From assembly GCA_029856445.1 (NCBI GenBank), contig JAHQWY010000025.1, forward strand, positions 1 through 20,283: a stretch of 20,283 nucleotides of DNA, written 5' to 3'. The position numbers were made by a program, and so were the translations under genes. Positions 1 through 6,122 of this stretch are shown piece by piece (positions within the stretch are counted from its first letter, which is position 1; every line of letters begins with the position of its first letter). The stretch comes from Promethearchaeia archaeon. Lineage in GTDB: Archaea > Asgardarchaeota > Lokiarchaeia > Sigyniarchaeales > SOKP01. The notes beneath the pieces are model-generated. The model was not told where the DNA came from. It ran no database searches and saw only the letters and a list, made by a program, of their open reading frames with translations.

Positions 1-90
1 AAAAAAATCATTTAGGTAGGTTTGACCAAAGGTTTTTTTTCCTACTCCTTCTTCCCCCAACAACATAATTTTATAGGTTGCATCGTACAT
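1..90 (-). CDS. Ras/Rab-like small GTPase, N-terminal part only (runs off the window)
   Basis: Thirty codons read leftwards from an ATG at 90-88 and leave the window still open. The peptide opens with MYDATYKIMLLGEEGVGKKT, a first beta strand followed by a P-loop, and then FGQTYLNDFF, which fits the first helix of a Ras-superfamily G domain. Asgard archaea encode many such eukaryote-like GTPases. The G1 motif normally reads GxxxxGK[S/T]; here the residue after the P-loop lysine is another lysine, so the Mg2+-coordinating Ser/Thr seems replaced. The codons lie in a run of eight A residues, so a sequencing error is possible, but the frame stays open. A TAA lies two codons upstream of the ATG, which fixes the start. 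A GGTGG sequence about 14 nt upstream is a distant ribosome site. Family assignment is fairly sure; subfamily cannot be judged from 30 residues. Confidence 0.72.
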   Translation of the reverse strand, partial: MYDATYKIMLLGEEGVGKKTFGQTYLNDFF

Positions 91-280
91 TTCTTAACAA
101 TTCCACCTTCTAAATCTTATCCTTATGTAAAAAGGATACAAAGTTATTATTTAATATCTTTGATAAAATAATTATTACCATATCTTATTTCTAAATAACG
201 CGGGTTTCAATTTTTTTATTTTTAAATCTCTTCTTTTTGAGCAGAAACCTTTTTAAACAACCATTTCCGTTTTCTTTAAT

Positions 281-691
281 ATGAGAAATCCGAATAGAAA
301 TTATGATGTGGTTGTTGTTGGAGCAGGTGCTGCAGGTTGTTTATTTAGCCGTAATCTAGCCCGAGAGGGTTATTCAGTCTGTTTAGTTGAGAAGAAAGCT
401 AGCAATAGATTAAGTCATGATTGGTGGGATCTTGTTGCGAATAATATTTTTGATATGGTTGATATAAAACATCCTGAATCTGATGAATTATATAAAGTAG
501 GGGATATTATCCTCTGCTCTCCTTTAGATTCAATACAGGTTAAGAAATCTCCATCTGGAGCATTTTACAATTTAGACCGCCGTAAATTTACCACTCGTAT
601 CTTGAATGAGGCTTTCTCATCTCTTTTAAACATCCCTGTAGAAGGATCATCGTCAAGAGAATTCAGGTTTCTTTCAGCATCTAAAACATAA
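281..691 (+). pseudogene. FAD-dependent oxidoreductase (geranylgeranyl-reductase-like), 5' fragment
   Basis: The peptide begins with a Rossmann dinucleotide-binding fold: residues 8-16 are DVVVVGAGA followed by AG (GxGxxG), and an acidic residue, E37, ends the second strand (VCLVEKK). This is the FAD-binding start of the geranylgeranyl reductase/PHBH-type family, which saturates isoprenoid lipids in archaea. Family members usually have about 350-450 residues; this reading frame stops after 136. Family-like sequence ends near RILNEAF (about 615-630). The remaining codons are antisense to the TPR fragment on the other strand and are probably not native. A TATA box (TTTAAA at 252-257) lies 29 nt before the ATG, so the gene was leaderless. 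It lacks its substrate domain and is most likely dead. Exact reductase specificity cannot be told. Confidence 0.6.
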
Positions 692-999
692 GTAAGGGCC
701 CTATCGAGATCCCCAATAAACCCTATATATGCTTTTCCGATAAGAGCCTGGACAGATTCAGATACTAATCCTAAATCTTGACTCATTTCATATGCAACTT
801 CGAAAGCTTGCAGAGCTTTCCTTGTTCGTTGTTTATAGAGATAAACTTTTCCTTTTATTAAAAGTACTGAGAGCTGATCTGCGGGTGAGAGCGATTCCCT
901 CTTTTCAAACTGTTCAATGATCTCAAGCGTTTCATCTAATTTAGCGTGATCCATAAGTTCTTTTGCGTGAGTTAACTGTTTTGGAAGTTCTAAAGTCAT
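565..999 (-). pseudogene. TPR-repeat protein, 5' fragment truncated by rearrangement
   Basis: From an ATG at 999 the protein reads MTLELPKQLTHAKELMDHAK and continues as antiparallel helix pairs with TPR spacing (LSPADQLSVLLIKGKVYLYK, then ALQAFEVAYEMSQ, then a pair ending ALTYVLDAERNL). Families of such TPR proteins, starting the same way, are common in Lokiarchaeia and usually much longer. Here sequence resembling the family ends around DDPST (about 640-650), after which the frame runs antisense into the FAD gene and stops at 565. An in-frame ATG at 1068 would add 23 residues (MHQRLLRKHLFF...) that do not look like the family, so 999 is preferred. Both partners lost their 3' ends at one junction. 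TPRs bind proteins; the partner is unknown. Confidence 0.6.
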
Positions 1000-1101
1000 T
1001 ATTTGAAAAAATGCAGTATATGGATTAAAATTAAAGAAGAGGTGTTTTCTTAAAAGCCTTTGGTGCATCTTTAGATAAAATTAGTTTTATACAGTTGAAA
1101 C

Positions 1102-1140
1102 TACAAATTTCTAATTTGGCAAACTTTCGTAGTTTAAATA
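1102..1140. promoter_or_regulatory. Repeated promoter-like element, copy 1 (second copy at 7557)
   Basis: About 38 bp match 7557-7594 with only three differences. The element holds a 6-bp inverted repeat (CAAATT-TCT-AATTTG, 1103-1117), then CAAACTTTCG and a TATA-like TTTAAATA (1133-1140), which also reads as TATTTAAA on the other strand. Rightward it would start a transcript near 1160; leftward it could serve the TPR fragment. The palindrome next to a TATA box is what an operator would look like, but no regulator is identified. Confidence 0.5.
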
Positions 1141-1417
1141 GCTCGATGAATACTATATAGATATACTATACATACTCATATAATTTCTATATTCGGGATT
1201 GAGATTGTATCATGCCTATTCACTATTTTAATACTCAACTACGGGGGGTTTGTGGCACTTTTTGAATTTTGGCGAATTCATGCTCATTTCTTGACTCTGT
1301 GCCATTCTCCCCTCCTTTTTCTCTCTCAGTTTATCATGATATAAAACCTAACAGATAGCTTTAGGACTGAATATTTAAATAGAAATATATAATATATATA
1401 TTTGGAGGAGAAGAACA
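1141..1417 (+). promoter_or_regulatory. Long leader region and promoter of the GRAM-like gene
   Basis: No convincing ORF is seen in these 277 bases. The first part (1160-1330) has an unusual G-run (ACGGGGGG near 1240) and a TGGCAC/GTGCCA pair (about 1254 and 1301) enclosing some 40 nt, followed by the pyrimidine-rich stretch CTCCCCTCCTTTTTCTCTC, which could end a short transcript. The last part holds a clear promoter for the next gene: TATTTAAATAG (1371-1381) and a strong ribosome site GGAGGAG (1402-1408), eight or nine nt before the ATG at 1418. Confidence 0.4.
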
Positions 1418-2482
1418 ATGAATGAATTAAATAAAATAGGTGATTTAAACCAAGTATTTAGTAATATTCATGAAGAATTTAAGAGTACTCAACCATCTAG
1501 TAATCGCGTTATAACTTATTTATATGATTTACGTACTAAAGAGGAGTTTCAGGGCCTTTCTGATTCAAAATTTTACGATTTCATAGGAGAAGTCTTCAAA
1601 TTAAATCCAGAATATTTTATGAAGCACATTTATGGAGCAAGAAGACTTTATGAAGAAGTAAATAAAAAGGAAATGGAAAAATATATCATAGAGAAGTTTT
1701 GTTTATATGAGGGAGAACAAATACTTTATGAATGTAATGGTGAAATAACAGAAACGAATCCAACAATGAAAGTTGTATCAACGCCGGTAAAAGCATCAGT
1801 TGATGGAAGAATATATATAACTAATTATAGAATCATTGCTCATGGAAAACTTTCAGCAAAGGGTGGTCGTTGGTGGGGATTCGGTTTATTGGATTTGGCT
1901 ATAGCAGGTGTGACGGGTGAGACTAAGAGGGATAAGAGTAAAATAGGCATGATTGAAGGTTCTACATTTCAAGAATTACCCTGTTATGGATTTCAATTTA
2001 AAACTAGTAATCATGTTAGATTGAAGAAAAAAAGTAATGGCATACTATATAGCCTGATTGTAGACAAAGTTGAAAATATAAGCAATCTCTCAAGAACGAA
2101 ACAATTTAAAGCAGTAGTACAAGCTATGAGAATGGTCAGATTAACCCTACCTTCTTCAAAAAAAGAAGATATAAATAATGTTTTTAAGGCTTTGTGTAAA
2201 AATGTTTATCAAACTATTAGTTCATTTATAGAAATATATGAATTGGGATTATATGAAAAATTAAAGAGGAAGGAATTTTTATATAGATTACGCAAATTAT
2301 GGGACAGTGAAGAGTATCAACATCTTTCTAATTCAGAATATTTAGAAATTGTAGAAACTGTTTATAACTTAGATCCTCAGTTTTTTATGACAATGGTTTA
2401 CCCAAAAATGATGTCTTGGACCTTTCCATCATTTTTAAAAGTAAAATCGGAGCTACTTGAAATTTTAAATAAAGAACGTTAG
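1418..2482 (+). CDS. GRAM/PH-like domain protein flanked by duplicated helical domains
   Basis: This 354-residue soluble protein has a strong ribosome site (GGAGGAG) and a TATA box about 45 nt upstream. The centre (about residues 95-240) looks like a GRAM/PH-like fold: GEQILYECNGEI, then VDGRIYITNYRIIAHGK, the pattern in which a strand pair 'G.iyiTn.Rlifh' marks GRAM-type domains. It is followed by a glycine-rich loop (GGRWWGFGLLDLAIAG) and further strands. The N-terminal (32-74) and C-terminal (288-330) flanks are homologous to each other: about 15 of 43 positions match, with shared landmarks EE-F/Y-Q-x-LS-x-S and LxPxxFM. GRAM domains in eukaryotes bind membranes or lipids; that is family knowledge, not shown here. 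No membrane segment or catalytic motif is visible. The family of the flanking domain is not recognised. Confidence 0.75.
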   Translation: MNELNKIGDLNQVFSNIHEEFKSTQPSSNRVITYLYDLRTKEEFQGLSDSKFYDFIGEVFKLNPEYFMKHIYGARRLYEEVNKKEMEKYIIEKFCLYEGEQILYECNGEITETNPTMKVVSTPVKASVDGRIYITNYRIIAHGKLSAKGGRWWGFGLLDLAIAGVTGETKRDKSKIGMIEGSTFQELPCYGFQFKTSNHVRLKKKSNGILYSLIVDKVENISNLSRTKQFKAVVQAMRMVRLTLPSSKKEDINNVFKALCKNVYQTISSFIEIYELGLYEKLKRKEFLYRLRKLWDSEEYQHLSNSEYLEIVETVYNLDPQFFMTMVYPKMMSWTFPSFLKVKSELLEILNKER

Positions 2483-2612
2483 AAAGAAAATGGGTACGGA
2501 ATAAATTTTGAACTAATTAATAGCTAAATATGACTATATTGTATTGATGTTATATTCAGATGTATTTCATGATAATATAGCATCCAATTAATCATCTTAG
2601 CTATATATCATA

Positions 2613-3290
2613 TTATGTGAGACGAATAATTTTATATCCACAGCTAGCACAAAATTTATTCTCTTTATACATAATTTTCGCGCCGCATTCAGTGCAAAAG
2701 CGGAAATCTTTAGGTTCTTCTGCGGTAGGACTAGGAGGAGGCGCTTCAGCTACAGGAGCGGGTTTTTCTACCTGGGGAATAGCTGCAGGTTTAACAATAC
2801 CTTCTTGTCTACCAATAGTTTTGCCTAAAACCGCTCCTAAAAGTGTTATTCCGCCCCCTATGAATGGGGCAATAACTGCGAAACCAGGATTATAATTATA
2901 CTCTTCTCCCCAAAAACTAGTTGCAACACCTATCTCTACACCTACTATAAAATAAATTACCCCTAAAATGAGAAGGATACCTAACGCAATCCATGAACCA
3001 GGAGTCTCTTTTTTTCTATGAGTAAGGGATGAAACGAACAATATAATTACACAAATAGTTAAGAATACTGTAGCGACAATTCCAGGAATATAATATCCAG
3101 GTGTAGTATGTGTAAACACATAGTCAGGTTCAGGACCCTCTCCACCAGTCAATAAAGCAAAACCATACATCCAAAGAAATACTAACCCATCTCCGGTAGA
3201 TTTATATGCAGCGGGAGTAAAAAGACTAATTCCAGTAAGGATGGCACCAATAAAAGGACATAACCAAATATAATCTTTAGCTTCTGCCAT
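2613..3290 (-). CDS. Four-helix membrane protein with cytoplasmic C-terminal zinc ribbon
   Basis: The first half has four hydrophobic segments (beginning near WLCPFIGAILTGISLF, then VFLWMYGFALL, then IPGIVATVFLTICVIILFV, IALGILLILGVIYFIV and VIAPFIGGGITLLGAVLG). A proline/alanine-rich linker (about residues 170-200) follows, then a zinc ribbon, FCTECGAKI...FCASCGYKI, near the end. The ribbon would lie in the cytoplasm if the linker does. An ATG at 3290 is preferred to the GTG at 3299 because the GTG is part of the ribosome site AAGGTGA that sits five nt before the ATG. The protein is of an architecture common in Asgard archaea (membrane part plus zinc ribbon); function is unknown. The gene upstream on the same strand (3345) is 55 nt away and may be co-transcribed. 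Confidence 0.75.
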   Translation of the reverse strand: MAEAKDYIWLCPFIGAILTGISLFTPAAYKSTGDGLVFLWMYGFALLTGGEGPEPDYVFTHTTPGYYIPGIVATVFLTICVIILFVSSLTHRKKETPGSWIALGILLILGVIYFIVGVEIGVATSFWGEEYNYNPGFAVIAPFIGGGITLLGAVLGKTIGRQEGIVKPAAIPQVEKPAPVAEAPPPSPTAEEPKDFRFCTECGAKIMYKENKFCASCGYKIIRLT

Positions 3291-3344
3291 TACATTCACC
3301 TTATTTATTTTATATTTTTATGTTAGATTTCTAAATTCCAATTC

Positions 3345-3539
3345 TTACTTTTTACGCCTAGAGCGGATTAAAACCACAATAGCACCCAAAATGTCGAGAC
3401 TAACGAGTACAAAACCCGATATATAAACCCAAGACATTGCAGCAGCATTTGCATACTCTGGACCCATATATGGATCTGAATACATGTAATAGTCATATCG
3501 AACCAATCCAACCACAATAAGAATAATTCCAAGTATCAA
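3345..3539 (-). CDS. Small two-helix membrane protein with an unusual start
   Basis: The reading frame encodes two hydrophobic helices (ILGIILIVVGLV and VYISGFVLVSLDILGAIVVLI) joined by a tyrosine-rich loop (YDYYMYSDPYMGPEY), ending RSRRKK, so both termini are probably cytoplasmic. The only standard start in frame is TTG at 3539, which lies inside the first helix and has no ribosome site. The frame is open further back: an ATA codon at 3578-3576 lies seven nt after a good GGTGA site (3590-3586) and would give a natural N-terminus beginning FSIKSIIIFISF. So either initiation uses ATA or an ATG was mutated. It lies upstream of the four-helix membrane gene on the same strand. Function is unknown. 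Confidence 0.6.
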   Translation of the reverse strand: MILGIILIVVGLVRYDYYMYSDPYMGPEYANAAAMSWVYISGFVLVSLDILGAIVVLIRSRRKK

Positions 3540-3602
3540 GAAAGAGATAAAGATAATTATACTCTTTATAGAAAATATTTTACTTTCACCTTTAATTTGT
3601 AA

Positions 3603-3653
3603 AGTCTACAATTTAGACTATTATGTAAAAAGATGGTCAGCTACTATTTAATA
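3603..3653 (-). promoter_or_regulatory. TATA box and palindrome upstream of the 3345 gene
   Basis: Reading leftwards, TATTAAATA (3653-3645) is a TATA box. About 25-30 nt downstream, where transcription should start, lies a perfect inverted repeat AGTCTA-CAATT-TAGACT (3603-3619). It could be an operator over the start site or a hairpin in the 5' leader. Confidence 0.45.
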
Positions 3654-3726
3654 CTTATGAATCCTTGAAATATAAAAATTTAATTATTTGAGAAGGTTTT
3701 TTAACCTGTAAATTTACAAGAATAGA

Positions 3727-3897
3727 TTATATCCCCTCTTTCTTTATTTCAGTTTGCTTATTTTGGAATCCTCTTTTTTTTACTTTTTTGCCACATATGG
3801 CACAAACCCGTCTTATTAGGTAAAGTCTTGCAAGAAAAGTGTGTTCTTTTCTCATATCGACCATTTTATTACAATTTTTACACCAATATCCTCTCAT
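3727..3897 (-). CDS. Small zinc-ribbon protein, 56 residues
   Basis: A short gene that begins MRGYWCKNCNKMVDMRKEHT and ends KKEGI. It has two CxxC knuckles (CKNC at residues 6-9 and CAIC at 32-35), 22 residues apart, which make a one-domain zinc ribbon; the rest is strongly basic. A purine-rich GAGAGAGGG lies about 11 nt before the ATG. The gene has its own promoter region with the module at 3963-4020, shared with another small gene at 15776. Small basic zinc ribbons often bind nucleic acid or proteins; that is inference. Coding capacity is supported by the paired cysteines, not by length. Confidence 0.6.
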   Translation of the reverse strand: MRGYWCKNCNKMVDMRKEHTFLARLYLIRRVCAICGKKVKKRGFQNKQTEIKKEGI

Positions 3898-3962
3898 ATA
3901 TTGTTCTACCCTCTCTCATTCATATTTAATTGAAAAAATCCTAAAGATATTTTAATTAATTT

Positions 3963-4020
3963 TTTTCGCCAAAAGTGCATAGATTATTATATGAATTGAT
4001 TATATTTGATTATTTAATAT
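3963..4020 (-). promoter_or_regulatory. Shared promoter module, copy A (copy B at 16006-16065)
   Basis: Read leftwards, the module runs from a TATA-like ATTAAATA through ATCTATGCAC to TTTTGGCGAAAA (3974-3963). Twenty-two bases at the gene-proximal end match copy B with one difference, and the distance from TAAATA to the conserved block is 36 versus 37 nt. Each copy lies 55-70 nt before a very small minus-strand gene. This suggests one promoter or leader type controlling both. Confidence 0.5.
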
Positions 4021-4033
4021 CTTTGTAAACTTA

Positions 4034-4129
4034 ATGAAAACGTATTTAAAAAAAGATAGAGAGAATAAGAGAAGAAAAGGTTTAAAAGCTTTTGTTAGGT
4101 CATTAGTTTCTTTTAAGCAAAATCAATGA
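4034..4129 (+). CDS. Possible 31-residue basic micro-ORF
   Basis: MKTYLKKDRENKRRKGLKAF and eleven more residues form a very basic short ORF. A TATA-like ATTTAATAT lies about 22 nt upstream, slightly too close for the leaderless genes in this window, and there is no ribosome site. Its end overlaps a terminator-like hairpin. It may be chance. Confidence 0.2.
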   Translation: MKTYLKKDRENKRRKGLKAFVRSLVSFKQNQ

Positions 4130-4139
4130 TGATTTTTTC
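4119..4139 (+). terminator. Hairpin followed by T-run
   Basis: AAAATCA-ATGA-TGATTTT is a perfect 7-bp inverted repeat (4119-4136) that runs into more T residues (TTCTTT). It looks like a terminator. It would end any rightward transcript from the 4010 TATA box. Confidence 0.35.
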
Positions 4140-4288
4140 TTTATATACCATTTTAGAGGTTGTTCTTATTTATAATAAATAAAAAAAATAAGAAAGCGTT
4201 AAAAAAATGAGATACGTTTTAATATCACTATTTCTATTAATTAATTAGATTCCAATAAGTAGTTGATTCCTTACAAATAAATATTCTA

Positions 4289-4696
4289 ATGAACAATTCG
4301 AAAAAGTTTTTGATGGGTCTGCTAATGTGTGGTATCTCATTCCCAATACTTATTTATGCTTTAGTCTCCTGGGAAAACTTCTATTATTCTCTTCGATATG
4401 ATGAACATTGGTGGGGAAGCGACGCGGGGACCGTTACTGATGAAGGCGAATTTCCAGTCTATGGAGCGTTGATTATGATGATAATTTTTGCGATTGCAGG
4501 TATAACAATAATCATTGTAACTTATCGGGATGTAAAAAGCGATAAGAAGCATCATGAAAGACTAAAGAAATCAAAATATTCCAAAAATAAAACAAATTTA
4601 GAACATGAAGGGGAATTAAAAAACTGTCCACATTGTAAGAAAAAAATCCCGAAGGTAAGACAACAATGTCCATATTGTCATATATGGATTTGGTAA
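4289..4696 (+). CDS. Two-helix membrane protein with C-terminal zinc ribbon
   Basis: A 135-residue protein. Helix 1 is FLMGLLMCGISFPILIYALV (residues 7-26). A short loop with tryptophans, aspartates and glycines follows, then helix 2, ALIMMIIFAIAGITIIIVTY (60-79). A lysine-rich cytoplasmic tail ends in a compact zinc ribbon with C113, C116, C127 and C130, and a WIW C-terminus. Lysines after helix 2 place the tail and ribbon inside the cell. Same architecture as the 2613 gene but shorter and not clearly homologous. The start ATG has no ribosome site; an A/T-rich stretch (AAATAAATAT) lies close before it. Function unknown. Confidence 0.7.
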   Translation: MNNSKKFLMGLLMCGISFPILIYALVSWENFYYSLRYDEHWWGSDAGTVTDEGEFPVYGALIMMIIFAIAGITIIIVTYRDVKSDKKHHERLKKSKYSKNKTNLEHEGELKNCPHCKKKIPKVRQQCPYCHIWIW

Positions 4697-4699
4697 TGT

Positions 4700-5024
4700 A
4701 CAGTATAGAACGAGCATCTCGGATTTGGTGCGAAAGACAGTTCGCGAGAAAATCAAGAAAGTCATCATCCCTACCAATCCTGTGGAGCAGAGATTCTTGG
4801 GAACGTGGGGCATCCATCGGAAAATCGGGAAGGCGATCGAGAAGCAGGTGCTTGAGATTGAGAATGAGATTGAGAAAGTGGTTGAGAACATCGATGTGAG
4901 CGCTATTGACAAGGAGCTCCTTATTGACTTTATCCAGAAACAGCAGGTCAGCAGTGCCATTGCGATTTCATTTGAACTGATTCAAAATCATCTAATAAAA
5001 AGTACAGTCATATATTTTTTTTAA
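4700..5024 (+). pseudogene. Fragment of a foreign-looking gene, G+C-richer than its surroundings
   Basis: From about 4700 to 4980 the DNA is close to half G+C by eye, with codons such as GTG, CTC, ATC, AAG and CAG that its neighbours avoid. The frame reads QYRTSISDLVRKTVREKIKK, then IPTNPVEQRFLGTWGIHRKI and a helical coiled-coil-like stretch rich in E and I. No good start exists: TTG at 4725 has no ribosome site, and coding character begins before it, straight after the stop of the 4289 gene. The composition returns to AT-rich at about 4985, where the reading becomes random-looking (KSTVIYFF). It is best read as an internal piece of a longer gene from another source. The family was not recognised. 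Confidence 0.45.
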
Positions 5025-5155
5025 GATTTTTGAAAGGAATTTTCATTGAAATCAGTTGCTGCATTTACCTTTCCATCCAATTTTCACATAAATGTTAAAT
5101 ATTGATTTTTGATTACAAATTAATAATAATTTTTGACTCCAAAGTTGATCCAAAG

Positions 5156-5402
5156 ATGAAAATAATTACTGATAAGAAGGAACTTACTCCTATATTACTT
5201 GAAGAAATATTGCATAATACTAAATCATTTGAACAAGTTGAAGTTAAAAAGATAATAATAAAAAGGAATTTACCGACAATTTCCTCTAAACTCTGTTTTA
5301 TTCATGTGATATACTCAGAAAGAAGCCCAAAATCGGCTCCAAAACGATTCGTTCTTAAGATGTCAAAAAAAGGGATTAATCCAGAAGTATTTAAAAATGA
5401 AT
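5156..5402 (+). pseudogene. APH/CHK-type kinase, N-lobe fragment
   Basis: From the ATG at 5156 the peptide MKIITDKKELTPILLEEILH is followed by VEVKKIIIKRNLPTISSKLC, a strand, and SAPKRFVLKMSK, whose FVLK supplies the lysine of a kinase-like N-lobe. This arrangement is that of aminoglycoside-phosphotransferase-fold kinases (choline/ecdysteroid kinase-like), usually 300-400 residues. The gene is cut after about 80 residues, near KNE (5400), where it meets the 3'-truncated minus-strand gene. No catalytic loop (HxD) or DxD remains, so it cannot be active. The assignment rests on pattern memory and is moderate. Confidence 0.45.
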
Positions 5403-5857
5403 TCAGGACATATTTTTTGCTTTTCTGTGAGTTTAGAAGCACAATACTTACAATATAAGCAAACCTCTTTTTCATAAAAAATCTCATCGATCAACTTTTT
5501 AATGACAGGGTACTTATCGAGTTCGACCGTCTCACTGGTTTTAACTAACTCATTGAAGACTTGCCAAATTTCCGGATTTTCCTTAATTGCTTCTGTAAAC
5601 CGCGTTAACTTCTGCAACGGGTGATAAGAATGACCCTTGAACAAATAACAAACGAAAAAGTCTTCCAACGGCTTCTATAACATCGTATATTCACCAATTT
5701 TAATACGATCGAGCCCTTTAGAAAAAAACTCATCGCTAAGGGAATTAAATGCGGTTAAAAAGCTACTAAAAAGCTCATCTTCGACTGCCAAGGTTTCAGA
5801 AAAAACGTTTTTTAGAAAGAAAATTAGTGAACCGTCTTTAGTATTGATTTGGATCAT
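5398..5857 (-). pseudogene. Asgard zinc-ribbon protein gene with in-frame TAG and lost 3' end
   Basis: The minus strand reads MIQINTKDGSLIFFLKNVFS, on to DRIKIGEYTML, then a TAG (5677-5675) and, in the same frame, KPLEDFFVCYLFKGHSYHPL and a helical domain ending CLYCKYCASKLTEKQKICPE. The N-terminal half resembles small sensor-like alpha/beta domains of the Longin/Roadblock-type found widely in Lokiarchaeia, and the end is the first part of a zinc ribbon. The second cysteine pair should follow ICPE but the frame enters antisense APH sequence at about 5400. So the gene has two lesions: a nonsense codon, most simply TTG to TAG, and truncation in the ribbon. It carries the 5861-5955 repeat as its promoter. 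Domain naming is tentative. Confidence 0.55.
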
Positions 5858-5860
5858 ATT

Positions 5861-5955
5861 GATAACGTCTTAAGTTTTCATTCATTTTTAGTTTCTGCCT
5901 TATAATTCAATAGGATTTCAGACATTTTAAATGTAACTTGAATTAATACAAAAGA
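5861..5955. repeat. 93-bp direct repeat, copy 1 (copy 2 at 9082)
   Basis: About 93 bp match 9082-9174 with roughly six differences. Read leftwards it contains TATA-like GAATTATAAGG followed about 25-27 nt later by ATGAATGAAAAC, so it looks like a promoter plus the first codons of a gene (MNENLR). In this copy it precedes the broken zinc-ribbon gene, whose frame begins 25-30 nt further on in another frame, which hints at a frameshift near the start. Confidence 0.6.
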
Positions 5956-5964
5956 ATAATAGAA

Positions 5965-6060
5965 TTAATGTAATAATTTTTGGGCAGCTTCTAAGTCGCC
6001 TGTGATATGGACTTTCTCTTCTCCTTCGCGAATATAAAACTGTACATTCCCTGAAATATA
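5965..6060 (-). pseudogene. 3' end of a lost gene
   Basis: Thirty-one codons bounded upstream by two TAA codons read YISGNVQFYIREGEEKVHIT then GDLEAAQKLLH and stop. The mix of strand and helix and the codon use look like a genuine C-terminus, but no start exists. The family is not recognised. It lies just behind the decayed zinc-ribbon gene and its promoter repeat. Confidence 0.35.
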
Positions 6061-6122
6061 TTATTATAAGACAAAAAGACTCAACTTCAAAATATTTTTA
6101 TCAAAATTTTACAGGAGTGATT

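Noticed and set aside
655..670. GAATTCAGG at both tail-to-tail junction regions (659 and 5400), suggesting an EcoRI cloning artefact
   Set aside because: GAATTC occurs about ten times in the window, as expected for this base composition, and at the first site the protein-level junction lies 20-40 nt away from it.
2617..2895. Plus-strand ORF of 92 codons
   Set aside because: Antisense to the zinc-ribbon end and linker of the 2613 gene; alanine/proline/glycine content mirrors that linker.
4361..4960. Three minus-strand ORFs and one plus-strand ORF over 4666-4899
   Set aside because: They overlap the 4289 gene and the G+C-rich fragment in other frames and have no ribosome site or domain.
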